Of a stretch of 61,094 nt of DNA, positions 40,795 through 50,257 are shown one piece after another. How positions within the stretch are numbered: the first letter of the stretch is position 1; each line of letters begins with the position of its first letter. Origin of the DNA: Rubrivivax sp. (GTDB lineage: Bacteria > Pseudomonadota > Gammaproteobacteria > Burkholderiales > Burkholderiaceae_C); assembly GCA_022843905.1 (NCBI GenBank), contig JALHMT010000030.1, forward strand, positions 1 to 61,094, given 5' to 3'. The translations under genes were made by a program, and so were the position numbers. The notes under the pieces were generated by a model. It did not search any database. It was not told where the DNA came from and saw only the letters and a list, made by a program, of their open reading frames with translations.

Positions 40795-43619
40795 TGCAGC
40801 CAGCGCCGGCCGATCCCGAAGCTGCGGGGGCGCTGGCGCGACAGCTCCTGGAGTCGACCTTGCCGCCTTTGCCGGCCGGCGAGGGCTCGCTGGCCTTGGC
40901 CTGGGCCCTGAAGGATCTCTGCTACGAGGCCTGGACCGGTGCGCCTCAGCGCGCGGTGCGCGCCGCCGAGCTGCTGCGCCAGCTGCTGGCCGTCGGCGTG
41001 CCGGCAACGCAGCAGCGCGAGATCGAGGGGCTGGCGGCCTGGACCGCCGGGATCGCCTGCGCAACGCAGGCCCAGATGGCCGAGGCGGTGCGCTGCTTCG
41101 ACGACGCCGCCGCCGCCTTGCGCGAGGCCGGCCGGCCCGACCCGGCGGCGCAGACGCAGGTCCCCAAGATCATGGCGCTGTCGATGCTGGGACAGCACGC
41201 CCAGGCCGCCGATTGCGCCCAAGCCACGCAGCGCGAGCTGCGGGCGCTCGGCAACCTGCGCGCTGCCGCCCGCGTCAGCCAGAACCTGGGCAGCCTGCAG
41301 CTGCGGCGAGACGCCTATGGCGAGGCGGCACGGCACTACCGCGAGGCCGCCGTGCTCTTCGCCCGCCTGGGCGACCGGGAGCATTCGGTGCTGGCCGACA
41401 TCGGCATGGCTGACGCCTTCACTTCGCTGGGAGACTTCGAAGAAGCCTTGCGCATCTACGCCCGAGCCCGCATGCGCGCTGGCCTGCAGGGCATGGAGCT
41501 GCAGCAGGGCCTGGTGGACGAATCGGTGGCCCTGCTGGAGCTGACGCGTGGCCACTACCGCCAGGCGCTGTCGGGCTTCGAGTCGGCACGTCGGCGCTAC
41601 GAGGCCCTGTCGCTGCCGCAATATCTGGCAGTGGCCGAGAAGCAGCTCGCCGACGCCTACCTCGAGCTGCGACTGCTGCCCGAGGCCTTGGCGCTGTTCG
41701 AAGCCGCGGTGAACCAGTTCCGCCATCTGGCGCTGCCCGACGAACAGGCCTGGGCGCTGGCGCAGCAAGGTCGCGCCCAGGCGCTGCTCGGGCGGTCCGC
41801 AGCCGACACCTCGTTTGCGGCCGCCACCGCACTCTTCCAGGCGCAGGGCAACGCTGTGGGAGCGGCGGCGGTGGCGCTGGCGCGTGCCGAACTGGCCCTG
41901 GCCGCCGGCGACGCCGACATCGCGCTGGGTTGGGCCGACGAGGCCGCCCGGGGTTTTGCAGATGCCGCGCAGGCCGACGGCAGCGCGCGCGCCGAGGTTC
42001 TGCAGGCCCAGGCCCTGCTGGCCGGCGGGCACATCGCCGAAGCTGGTGCCGCCTTCGACGCGGCGCTGCTGCGCGCCCGCGAGCAGCAGCGGCTGACGGT
42101 GCAGGTCCGCTGTCTCACCGGACAGGGCCAGACGGCACTGGCCCGCGGCGAGCCCGCCACCGCCGCCGCCGCCTTCGAGGCCGCCATCGAGCTCTTCGAG
42201 GACCAGCGACGCGCCCTGCCGGGCGACGAGATCCGCAGTGCCTTCCTCACCGATTCGCTGCGGCCCTACCAGGAACAGTTGCGCCTGGCCCTGGCCCAAG
42301 GCGACGGTGCTCAGACGCTGCGCCAGCTCGACCGGTTCCGTGCGCGCACGCTCGACGAGCGGCAGCTCGAGGGTCCCGAGGGCATCGGCGACGACGAGGA
42401 GCAGGCGCTGCGCGATCGCCTGAACTGGCTGTACCGACGCGTGCAGCGGCTGCAGGACGAGGGCGAAGCCTCGGCGGCGCTGACCGACGAGATGCAGCGC
42501 ACCGAAGCCGAGCTGCTCGAACGCACGCGCCGTCGACGCCTCGCCGCGCCGGACCACGGCGAATCCAGGGCAGCTCCTGCGCCGGGCGAGTTCAGTGTCT
42601 CCGCGCTGCAGGCGGCACTGGCCGACGGTGACGTGCTGGTGGAGTACGGTGCGCTCGACGACGAACTCTTCGCCTGCGTGGTCACGCACGACGCGGTGCA
42701 CCAGGTGCGACGGCTGGCGCCCTGGAGCGAGGTGCTCGAGGCCGTGCAGTCGGTGCGCTTCCAGATGGACACGCTGCGTCATGGCGCCGCACCGGTTCAG
42801 CGTCACCTTCCGGTGCTGGAGGCGCGGGCCCGGGCCCGTCTGCAGCGTGTGCATGCCCTGGTCTGGCAGCCCCTGGCCACCGCCCTCGGGCCTGCACTGG
42901 TCGAGGCACGGCGCGTGTTGATCGTGCCGCACGCCGGTCTCGGCGGCCTGCCTTTCGCTGCGCTGCAGGACGGCGACACGGCGCTCGGGCAGCGCCATGA
43001 GCTGGCGATGGCGCCCAGCGCACGGGCGGCGCTGCGGGGACTGCGGCAGGCCCCCGCGGCGGCCCGCAGCGCGCTGGCGGTGGGCGAGTCCAGCCGCCTG
43101 CCGCACGCCGGCGCCGAGGCCACGGCCGTGGCGGCCCTGTTCGACCACGGCCGCGCCTGTGTCGGCGAGCAGGCAACCCTGGAGCAGCTGCGCCGCTTCG
43201 CCCCCGACGCCGACGTGCTGCACCTGGCCTGTCACGCCCAGTTCCGCGGTGACAACCCGCGCTTCTCGGCCCTGCACCTGCACGACGGCGTGCTGACGGT
43301 GGACATGGCCGAAGGCCTGGCACTGCGCCCCGGCATCGTGGTGCTCAGCGCCTGCGAGACGGCGCTGGCCGACGGTGGCGGGGGCGACGAGATGTTCGGC
43401 CTGGTGCGCGCCTTCCTGGTCGCCGGCGCCTCCCGGGTGCTCGCCAGCCAATGGCCGGTGGACGATCAGGTCACTGCCCGGTTCATGGCGGCGTTCTACG
43501 ACGAGGTGGTGCAAGGCTCGGGCACCGCCCAGGCTCTTCAGCGCGCGCAAGCCAGTTTGATGAGCGAGCACTCGCATCCGTACTTCTGGTCAGCGTTCAG
43601 CCTGTACGGTGGGTGGTAA
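40794..43619 (+). CDS. TPR-repeat CHAT-domain caspase-like cysteine protease
   Basis: The protein has 941 residues. The N-terminal ~500 residues are helical TPR-type repeats (GEAARHYREAAVLFARLGD, GDFEEALRIYARARM). A coiled region with QRLQDEGEASAALTDE follows at about 530-585. The C-terminal CHAT protease domain (about 620-941) has the catalytic histidine H814 in VLHLACHAQFRGDNP and cysteine C854 in VVLSACETALADG. It continues with EMFGLVRAFLVAGASRVLASQ and ends YFWSAFSLYGGW, so the active site is intact. CHAT proteases are related to caspases and separase. The TPR part presumably binds a partner that switches the protease on. It is coupled to the small upstream protein and followed by a secreted subtilase with the same promoter motif. 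Confidence 0.92.
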   Translation: MQPAPADPEAAGALARQLLESTLPPLPAGEGSLALAWALKDLCYEAWTGAPQRAVRAAELLRQLLAVGVPATQQREIEGLAAWTAGIACATQAQMAEAVRCFDDAAAALREAGRPDPAAQTQVPKIMALSMLGQHAQAADCAQATQRELRALGNLRAAARVSQNLGSLQLRRDAYGEAARHYREAAVLFARLGDREHSVLADIGMADAFTSLGDFEEALRIYARARMRAGLQGMELQQGLVDESVALLELTRGHYRQALSGFESARRRYEALSLPQYLAVAEKQLADAYLELRLLPEALALFEAAVNQFRHLALPDEQAWALAQQGRAQALLGRSAADTSFAAATALFQAQGNAVGAAAVALARAELALAAGDADIALGWADEAARGFADAAQADGSARAEVLQAQALLAGGHIAEAGAAFDAALLRAREQQRLTVQVRCLTGQGQTALARGEPATAAAAFEAAIELFEDQRRALPGDEIRSAFLTDSLRPYQEQLRLALAQGDGAQTLRQLDRFRARTLDERQLEGPEGIGDDEEQALRDRLNWLYRRVQRLQDEGEASAALTDEMQRTEAELLERTRRRRLAAPDHGESRAAPAPGEFSVSALQAALADGDVLVEYGALDDELFACVVTHDAVHQVRRLAPWSEVLEAVQSVRFQMDTLRHGAAPVQRHLPVLEARARARLQRVHALVWQPLATALGPALVEARRVLIVPHAGLGGLPFAALQDGDTALGQRHELAMAPSARAALRGLRQAPAAARSALAVGESSRLPHAGAEATAVAALFDHGRACVGEQATLEQLRRFAPDADVLHLACHAQFRGDNPRFSALHLHDGVLTVDMAEGLALRPGIVVLSACETALADGGGGDEMFGLVRAFLVAGASRVLASQWPVDDQVTARFMAAFYDEVVQGSGTAQALQRAQASLMSEHSHPYFWSAFSLYGGW

Positions 43620-43691
43620 GCGCTGCATGCAGTAGCAACGCTGACGGCATCGGCAGCAATTTGTGACGCTCGGGCCCCGTACACGCGGGAT

Positions 43692-43727
43692 GCGCATGTA
43701 TCTGCCGCTGACTAGCCTACTCTGTCC
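43692..43727 (+). promoter_or_regulatory. Shared promoter element, copy B (upstream of the S8 protease)
   Basis: TGCGCATGTATCTGC (43692-43706) is identical to the copy at 40209, followed 15 bases later by TCTGTC (43722-43727). The second box ends 33 bases before the protease ATG. The flanks of the two copies differ, so the identity is not simply from a recent duplication of a long segment. Confidence 0.65.
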
Positions 43728-43760
43728 TGTTCCGGTGCCCCAAGAAGAAAGATCGCCATC

Positions 43761-45182
43761 ATGAAAGTGCCTGCCTCCCCGGTTCGCCTCCGCCTGCTGT
43801 CCGCCGCGTTGGCATCCTGTCTCATCGTGGCGCCGGCTTGGGCGAAGAACGGGGAGGATGGCCGGGGCGGCGGCCCCAAGGTCAGCGTCCCGGGCGGCAA
43901 GCTCGGCGGCCCCAGGGCCACTGCTCGGGAGACCATCAAGGGCGGCATCAAAGGCGGCGACACCGTCTCTCCCACGGCCGACGCCGGCACGTCGGGCGAA
44001 GTGCTCGTCAAGCTGGCAACGACACAGGCCCTGCCGGCCTTGCTGTCGAAGTACCCGCTCACCCTGCTGAGCCGCTTCGGTGCGCGCCCGATCTATCGAC
44101 TGAAGGTCATCGGCAACGTGCGTGCGCAGGACCTGCTGCCACAGCTGGCGCTCGAGCCCGGTGTCCTGATCGCCGAGGACAACCCCCTGCAGCGCAGCCC
44201 TGAAGCACGCAAGAACGTCGCCTGGGCCATCGGCACGCAGCAGGACTACGTGGCGCAGTGGGGGCCGCAGGCCATGCGCCTGGCCGAGGCCCAGCGGCTC
44301 GGCGCCGGCGCCGGCGTGCGCGTGGCGGTGCTGGACACCGGCGTCGACCTCGGTCACCCGGCCCTGGCCGGCCGCCTGCTGCCAGGCTTCGACTTCGTCG
44401 ACTTCGATGCCGACCCGTCGGAAGGCGGCACCGCGGGCCAGCCGAGCCACGGCCACGGCACCCACGTCGCGGGCCTCGTGGCGCTGGCCGCCCCGGCCGC
44501 GAAGATCATGCCCATCCGCGTGCTGGACGCCGACGGCGTCGGCAACGCCTGGGTGCTGGCCGAAGCCCTGCTGCACGCCATCGACCCCGACGGCAACCCG
44601 GCCACCGACGACGGCGCCCACGTCATCAACCTGAGCCTGGGCAGCCTGTCGCGCACCGGCGTGCTGGGCGCCGTGCTGCAGATCGCCGCCTGCACACCGG
44701 CCCTCGCCGGCGACGCGGTGGGCGACCGCTCGGACCCCGGCTACGCAGACGACGAGGCACGCTGCACGGGTCGCGTGGGCGCCGTCGTGGTGGCCGCTGC
44801 CGGCAACGACGCCAGCAGCGAGATCCGCCAGTACCCGGCCGCCGAAGGCGAATACGGCCTGGTGCCGGTGGCGGCCAGCAACGCTGCCGGCCGGGTGGCC
44901 GGCTTCTCCAACTCCGGCGGCTGGATCGAACTGGCCGCTCCCGGCGAGGGCCTGACCAGCGCCGTGCCCGGCGGCTACGCCACCTGGAGCGGCACCTCGA
45001 TGGCCGCGCCGCTGGTCTCGGGCACGGCCGCGCTGGTGCGCGCGCGCTTCCCGACGATGTCGGGCAAGGACCTGGCGCGCCGGCTCGAGGACAGCGCGGC
45101 CGCGATGTGCGGCACGAAGCTGCGCCAGCTCGATGCCGTGGCGGCCGTCACGGGCGCGCGGGCTTCGGCCGTCTGCCGCTGA
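43761..45182 (+). CDS. Secreted subtilisin-like (S8) serine protease
   Basis: The protein has 473 residues. A signal peptide (1-28, ending APAWA) precedes a Gly/Lys-rich linker and a propeptide-like domain of about 75 residues (GEVLVKLATTQALPALL). The S8 catalytic domain has D192 (VAVLDTGVDLGHP), H235 (HGHGTHVAGL) and S413 (SGTSMAAPLVSG); the oxyanion asparagine is in AAAGNDASS. It ends in CR. It should be exported and mature in the periplasm or outside. The promoter element links it to the CHAT protease unit upstream. The protein converges on the copper ATPase gene, 27 bases away; a short GCCCGGCCGGGC palindrome lies between. Confidence 0.93.
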   Translation: MKVPASPVRLRLLSAALASCLIVAPAWAKNGEDGRGGGPKVSVPGGKLGGPRATARETIKGGIKGGDTVSPTADAGTSGEVLVKLATTQALPALLSKYPLTLLSRFGARPIYRLKVIGNVRAQDLLPQLALEPGVLIAEDNPLQRSPEARKNVAWAIGTQQDYVAQWGPQAMRLAEAQRLGAGAGVRVAVLDTGVDLGHPALAGRLLPGFDFVDFDADPSEGGTAGQPSHGHGTHVAGLVALAAPAAKIMPIRVLDADGVGNAWVLAEALLHAIDPDGNPATDDGAHVINLSLGSLSRTGVLGAVLQIAACTPALAGDAVGDRSDPGYADDEARCTGRVGAVVVAAAGNDASSEIRQYPAAEGEYGLVPVAASNAAGRVAGFSNSGGWIELAAPGEGLTSAVPGGYATWSGTSMAAPLVSGTAALVRARFPTMSGKDLARRLEDSAAAMCGTKLRQLDAVAAVTGARASAVCR

Positions 45183-45209
45183 GCGGCAGCCCGGCCGGGC
45201 GGCAGCGCC

Positions 45210-47675
45210 TCAGCGCGTCGCGCCCTTCCAGCGCCGCAGCAGCAGGGCGTTGCTGACCACGCTGACGCTGCTGAAGGCCATCGCCGCGCCGGCGATCACC
45301 GGGTTGAGCAGGCCCATCGCGGCCAGCGGCACGCCGACCATGTTGTAGGCGAAGGCCCAGAACAGGTTCTGCCGGATCTTGGCGTAGGTGCGCCGCGAGA
45401 TGTCGATGGCGTCGCCCACCAGGGCCGGGTCGCCGCGCATCAGCGTGATGGAGGCGGCATGCATGGCCACGTCGGTGCCCGTCGACATCGCGATGCCGAC
45501 GTCGGCCGCCGCCAGCGCGGGGGCGTCGTTGATGCCGTCGCCGACCATCGCCACCTTCGCCCCGCCCTGCTTCAGCTCGCCGACGATGCGCGCCTTGTCC
45601 TGCGGCAGCACCTCGGACTGCACCTCGGTGATGCCCAGCAGGGTGGCCACCGCCTGCGCACTGCCGGCGTTGTCGCCGCTGACCAGCACCGTGCGCAGAC
45701 CCATGGCCTGCAGCCGCGCGACGGCTGCCGCCGCGCTCGGCTTGACGGTGTCGCCGAAGGCCAGCAGGCCCAGCAGCCTGGGGGCATTCCCGGCCTCGGC
45801 CAGCCACGACACCGTGCGGCCCTCGTCCTGCAGCGCCTGCGCCCGTGCGGCCAGCGGCGCGCAGTCGACGCCCAGTTCGTCCATCCAGCGCCGGCTGCCC
45901 AGGCGCAGCGCACGGCCTTCGACAGTGGCCGACATGCCCTTGCCGGCCACCGCGCGCTGGTCGCTGGCGGCCGGCACGGCCAGCGCCTCGGCCCGGGCGC
46001 TGTCCATCACCGCACGCGCCAGCGGGTGTTCGCTGCCGGCCTGCACCGCGGCGGCATCGCGCAGCAGTGCTGTACGTGCATCGCCCGCGGCCTGCGCCGG
46101 CTCGGCCGCCAGCAGCCGCGGCTTGCCCTCGGTGAGCGTGCCGGTCTTGTCGAAGGCCACCACCGTGATGGCGTGCGCGGTCTCCAGCGCCTCGGCGTCC
46201 TTGATGAGGATGCCGCGGCGTGCCGCCACCCCCGTGCCGGCCATGATGGCCGTCGGCGTGGCCAGGCCCAGCGCACACGGGCAGGCGATGACCAGCACCG
46301 CCACGGCGTTCAGCAGCCCGTCCTGCCACTGGCCGGCGAACAGACCCCAGCCCAGCATCGTGAGCAGTGCGATGCCGATGACCACCGGCACGAAAACGGC
46401 ACTGACGCGGTCGACCAGACGCTGGATGGGCGCCTTCTCGGCCTGCGCCGACTCGACCAGGCGCACGATGCGCGACAGCGTCGTCTCGGCGCCGATGGCG
46501 CTGGTGCGCACCAGCAGCAGGCCCTCGCCATTGACGGCACCGCCGGTCACCTTCTGCCCCGGCGCACGCGCCACCGGCAGGCTTTCGCCGGTGATCAGCG
46601 ACTCGTCGACCTGGCTGTCGCCTTCTTCGATCACGCCGTCGACGGCGATGCGCTCGCCCGGCCGCACCACCACCAGGTCGCCGACCCGCACCCGGGCGAT
46701 GGGCAGCTCGGACTCGACGCCGTCGCGGCGCACACGCGCCACCGCCGGGCGCAGCGCGTTGAGCGCCTGCAGCGCCTCGGTGGTCTGCCGCTTGGCACGC
46801 GCTTCCAGCCACTTGCCCAGCAGCACCAGCGTGATGACGACGGCCGAGGCTTCGAAATACAGGTGCGGCATCTCGCCGGGGCCAGAACGCAGCCACAGGA
46901 ACAGGCTCAGGCCGTAGGCGGCGCTGGTGCCCAGGGCCACCAGCAGGTCCATGTTGCCGGCCCCGGCGCGCACGGCCGCCCAGCCGGCGCGGTAGAAGCG
47001 CGCGCCCAGCCAGAACTGCACCGGCGTGGCCAGCAGGAACTGCAACCAGGCCGGCGGCATCCAGTGCACGCCGAAGGGCAGGGCCAGCATGGGCAGCACC
47101 AGCGGCAGCGACAGCGCCGCGCCGACGGCCACCGGCCACCAGGGCGCGGTAGCGCGCGGCGCGCGTGCCACGCCTTCGTCGGCCGCGAGGGGCGCAGCCT
47201 CGTAGCCGGCAGCCACCACGGCCGCCACCAGGCGCGCCGCACCGCCGTCGTCGCCGTCGCCGGCCCTCAGCCAGTGCACCTCGGCGGTCTCGGTGGCCAG
47301 GTTGACCTGCGCCGACAGCACGCCCGGCACGCGCGACAGCGCCTTCTCGACCCGCGACACGCAACTCGCGCAGGTCATGCCGTCGATGGACAGCCGAACC
47401 CTCTCTTCGGCCAGTGTGTAGCCGGCCTTCTCCACCGCCTGGCGCAGTGCGGGCAGGCTGCCGCCGCTGACGCTGGCGGTCTCGGTGGCCAGATTGACAC
47501 TGGCACCGCGCACGCCGGGCACGGCGGACAGCGCCTTCTCGACGCGCGCCACGCAGCTCGCGCAGGTCATGCCGTCGATGGGCAGGCGCCAATCGACCGC
47601 CGGCCCGACCGCAAGGGGCGTTGCGGGCACCACGGGTACCGCGCGGAGAGGGGGCTTCGCTTCGACGTCCTGCAT
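45210..47675 (-). CDS. copA: Copper-translocating P1B-type ATPase
   Basis: The ATG at 47675 (MQDVEAK) gives 821 residues; an ATG at 47699 is an equally possible start. Two N-terminal heavy-metal domains each have GMTCASC. The eight-helix core follows with the ion site VIACPCALGLATP (CPC), phosphorylation site DKTGTLTEG, the ATP-site region with SGDN, and GDGINDAPALAAADVGIAM. The actuator motif is LITGESLPV. MVGVPLAAMGLLNPVIAGAAMAFSSVSVVSNALLLRRW carries the C-terminal N-M/S metal residues. It exports Cu+ (or Ag+) to the periplasm. No CueR gene or CopZ is next to it. Confidence 0.95.
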   Translation of the reverse strand: MQDVEAKPPLRAVPVVPATPLAVGPAVDWRLPIDGMTCASCVARVEKALSAVPGVRGASVNLATETASVSGGSLPALRQAVEKAGYTLAEERVRLSIDGMTCASCVSRVEKALSRVPGVLSAQVNLATETAEVHWLRAGDGDDGGAARLVAAVVAAGYEAAPLAADEGVARAPRATAPWWPVAVGAALSLPLVLPMLALPFGVHWMPPAWLQFLLATPVQFWLGARFYRAGWAAVRAGAGNMDLLVALGTSAAYGLSLFLWLRSGPGEMPHLYFEASAVVITLVLLGKWLEARAKRQTTEALQALNALRPAVARVRRDGVESELPIARVRVGDLVVVRPGERIAVDGVIEEGDSQVDESLITGESLPVARAPGQKVTGGAVNGEGLLLVRTSAIGAETTLSRIVRLVESAQAEKAPIQRLVDRVSAVFVPVVIGIALLTMLGWGLFAGQWQDGLLNAVAVLVIACPCALGLATPTAIMAGTGVAARRGILIKDAEALETAHAITVVAFDKTGTLTEGKPRLLAAEPAQAAGDARTALLRDAAAVQAGSEHPLARAVMDSARAEALAVPAASDQRAVAGKGMSATVEGRALRLGSRRWMDELGVDCAPLAARAQALQDEGRTVSWLAEAGNAPRLLGLLAFGDTVKPSAAAAVARLQAMGLRTVLVSGDNAGSAQAVATLLGITEVQSEVLPQDKARIVGELKQGGAKVAMVGDGINDAPALAAADVGIAMSTGTDVAMHAASITLMRGDPALVGDAIDISRRTYAKIRQNLFWAFAYNMVGVPLAAMGLLNPVIAGAAMAFSSVSVVSNALLLRRWKGATR

Positions 47676-47811
47676 CGACCCATTCTCGCCCTTTGCCATG
47701 CACGACCCCGTGGCAGGGCTCTTCGCCGCCCGACGTCGCTTCCCTCGGGCGCGCCCGCGGCCCTTTCGCGCAGAATGCAGGTCATCCAGCAGTCTCGGGA
47801 AGTCAAGGTCC

Positions 47812-48477
47812 ATGAACGTCCTCATCGTCGGCGCGTCGCGTGGCATCGGCTTCGAACTGGTGCGTCAGTACCGCTCGGACGGCGACCGTGTCACCGCCAC
47901 GGCACGCGACAGCGCCGGGCTCGAGCGTCTGGGCGGCCTCGGTGCACGGGCCCTGGGCCTGGACGTGACCGATGCGGCCAGTGCGGCCGGACTGGCCTGG
48001 CAGATCGACGGCGAGGCCTTCGACGTGGTGATCGTCAACGCCGGCGTCTTCGGGCCGCGCATCGCCGCGGTCGAGGCGCCCACGGCGCAGGACTTCGACC
48101 ACGTCATGCACACCAACGTGCTCGGCCCCATGCGCGTGCTGTCGCAGATCGGCGAGATGCTGGCCCCCGGGGCGCGACTGGCGGTGATCTCCTCGCGCAT
48201 GGGTTCGATGGGCCTGCGGCGCTCGCCGGACGGCTGGCTCTACCGTGCCAGCAAGGCGGCGGTGAACTCGGTGCTGAAGGACGCCTCGCTGGCCTTCGAG
48301 GGCCGCGCCGTCTGCGTCGCCCTGCATCCGGGCTGGGTGCGCACCGACATGGGCGGCAGCGGCGCCGACATCGAGGTGGCCGACAGCGCCGCCGGCATCC
48401 GCCGCACCTTGGCAGGCCTGAAGGCCAGCGACAACGGCGGCTTCTTCAACTTCGACAGCAGCCCGCTGGCCTGGTGA
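47812..48477 (+). CDS. SDR family oxidoreductase (short CsgA-like type)
   Basis: The protein has 221 residues from the ATG at 47812. NADP-site motif VLIVGASRGIGFELVRQYRS, acidic strand ALGLDVTDAAS, VIVNAGVFG, catalytic serine in VISSRMGSMG, Tyr-Lys in YRASKAAVNSVLKD. The short length and the C-terminal HPGWVRTDMGGSGADI are typical of the CsgA-like group of proteobacterial SDRs. It is 49 bases from the acyl-CoA dehydrogenase gene on the same strand, so the two may be cotranscribed. It diverges from copA. Confidence 0.9.
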   Translation: MNVLIVGASRGIGFELVRQYRSDGDRVTATARDSAGLERLGGLGARALGLDVTDAASAAGLAWQIDGEAFDVVIVNAGVFGPRIAAVEAPTAQDFDHVMHTNVLGPMRVLSQIGEMLAPGARLAVISSRMGSMGLRRSPDGWLYRASKAAVNSVLKDASLAFEGRAVCVALHPGWVRTDMGGSGADIEVADSAAGIRRTLAGLKASDNGGFFNFDSSPLAW

Positions 48478-48526
48478 ACCTGGCCACGGCGCCACGACAT
48501 CCCTGCAACAAGGAAGTGAATTCGAC

Positions 48527-49657
48527 ATGCTGCTGAGCGATGACCATCGCGCCGTGCAGGACGCCGTGCGCAGCTTCGTGGCCGCCGAAGTGGCGCCGCA
48601 TGCCGCGGCGTGGGACAAGGCCCACACCTTCCCGCAGGCCGCCCTGCGCGGGCTGGCCCGCCTCGGCGCCTACGGCGTGGCCGTTCCCACCGAGTGGGAC
48701 GGCGCCGGCCTCGACTACCTGGCCCTGGCCCTGATGCTGGAGGAGATCGCCGCCGGCGACGGCGCCACCAGCACCATCGTCAGCGTCAACAACTGCCCCG
48801 TCTGCTCCATCCTGATGGCCTTCGGCAACGATGACCAGAAGGAACGTTTCCTCAAGCCGCTGGCCCGCGGCGACATGCTCGGCGCCTTCTGCCTGACCGA
48901 GCCGCACGTGGGCTCGGAGGCCGGCGGCCTGCGCACCACGGCTCGCCGTGAGGGCAACGACTACGTGCTCGACGGGGTCAAGCAGTTCATCACCAGCGGC
49001 AAGAACGGCGACGTGGCCATCGTGATGGCGGTGACCGACAAGGCTGCCGGCAAGAAGGGCATCAGCGCCTTCATCGTGCCCACGGACACGCCGGGCTACA
49101 CGGTCGCGCGCATCGAGGACAAGATGGGCCAGCACGCCAGCGACACGGCGCAGATCCTGTTCGAGAACTGTCGCGTGCCGGCCGCAAACCTGCTGGGCGA
49201 CGAAGGCATGGGCCTGCGCATCGCACTGTCAGGCCTGGAGGGCGGGCGCATCGGCATCGCCGCGCAGTCCTTGGGCATGGCGCGTGCGGCCTTCGAGGCC
49301 GCGCTGGCCTACAGCAAGGAGCGCACGAGCTTCGGCCAGCCGATCTTCAACCACCAGGCCGTGCAGTTCAAGCTGGCCGACATGGCCACGCGCATCGAGG
49401 CGGCGCGGCAGCTCATCTGGCATGCCGCCAGCCTGAAGGACGCCGGCCGGCCCTGCCTGAAGGAAGCCGCGATGGCCAAGCTGTTCGCCAGCGAGATGGC
49501 CGAGGCGGTGTGCAGCGCCGCCATCCAGGTGCACGGCGGCTACGGCTACGTCAGCGACTTTCCAGTGGAGCGCATCTACCGCGACGTCCGCGTCTGCCAG
49601 ATCTACGAAGGCACCAGCGAGGTGCAGAAGATCCTTATCGGGCGAGCTCTGGCGTAG
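48527..49657 (+). CDS. Acyl-CoA dehydrogenase (isobutyryl-/short-branched-chain type)
   Basis: This 376-residue FAD enzyme has FCLTEPHVGSEAGGLRTTA, FITSGKNGDVAIVMAV, ALSGLEGGRIGIAAQSLGMA and VHGGYGYVSDFPVERIYRD. The catalytic glutamate is in ICQIYEGTSEVQKI, the SCAD/IBD position, in contrast to the ivd product in the same window. The general pattern matches isobutyryl-CoA or 2-methylbutyryl-CoA dehydrogenase, which would serve valine or isoleucine breakdown. No LiuR-type operator was seen upstream. Its 3' end overlaps the convergent YegP-like gene by 23 bases. Confidence 0.92.
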   Translation: MLLSDDHRAVQDAVRSFVAAEVAPHAAAWDKAHTFPQAALRGLARLGAYGVAVPTEWDGAGLDYLALALMLEEIAAGDGATSTIVSVNNCPVCSILMAFGNDDQKERFLKPLARGDMLGAFCLTEPHVGSEAGGLRTTARREGNDYVLDGVKQFITSGKNGDVAIVMAVTDKAAGKKGISAFIVPTDTPGYTVARIEDKMGQHASDTAQILFENCRVPAANLLGDEGMGLRIALSGLEGGRIGIAAQSLGMARAAFEAALAYSKERTSFGQPIFNHQAVQFKLADMATRIEAARQLIWHAASLKDAGRPCLKEAAMAKLFASEMAEAVCSAAIQVHGGYGYVSDFPVERIYRDVRVCQIYEGTSEVQKILIGRALA

Positions 49658-50030
49658 ACGGCGCCACCGAGGAACGCCAGTCGGACAGCGAGGTGCGGCG
49701 CACCAGGCCGCGGAAGTTCTCGCTCTTGCAATTGCGCTGCACCGAAGCGATGCCGACGTCCAGGCCTGAACTGCGGCCGTAGGTGGCACTGCGGCCGACC
49801 AGTTCGCCGTCGGCCTTCAGCACGACGAAATAGCGTCCGCCCGACGCGGTGGTTCGGCGTTCAAAGCGCTTGGGCTCGGTGCCGTTGGCACGCAGCCACT
49901 CGACGGCCAGCAGGGCGGCGTCTCTTGAGTGGTGCGGCGCGCCGGACAGGATGACCTCGTGGTTGCCGGCGCGCAATTGGAAACTGGCACGCCCGTCGGA
50001 TGATTCGATCAATTGGTAATAGCCCAGCAT
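49635..50030 (-). CDS. YegP/DUF1508-family protein (two repeats)
   Basis: The protein has 131 residues when started at the ATG at 50030, which has GAGAG five bases upstream; an ATG at 50075 is a second option. Two DUF1508 repeats are seen: GYYQLIESSDGRASFQLRAG with HEVILSG, and RYFVVLKADGELVGRSATY with GLDVGIASVQRN. A basic C-terminal tail follows. DUF1508 proteins are small beta-rich proteins of unknown function. The gene diverges from the first of five LysR genes, the arrangement often found for a LysR target. Confidence 0.8.
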   Translation of the reverse strand: MLGYYQLIESSDGRASFQLRAGNHEVILSGAPHHSRDAALLAVEWLRANGTEPKRFERRTTASGGRYFVVLKADGELVGRSATYGRSSGLDVGIASVQRNCKSENFRGLVRRTSLSDWRSSVAPSTPELAR

Positions 50031-50257
50031 ATTGCTCTCAACTTGAGTATCCAGAAACCGAACCAGCCCATTCATTGCTGGCGCTCGCCCGCCCTTGCAG
50101 GAGCCGGGCGCCTCGAACGCACCGGGCACATGTGTGCACCAGCGTCCGGCTGACACAGGGGGTGACAGTAAGCAGGGATGATCAATTCGTCCAATGCGTT
50201 TGCTACATGGAGAAATTGCGTCGCGTGCAAGGTCTGCGCGGTTAGAGTCCCCCTACG

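Noticed and set aside
47676..47846. Longer copA frame starting at 47846
   Set aside because: The added residues overlap the divergent SDR gene start and are basic low-complexity sequence. The metal-binding domain needs none of them.
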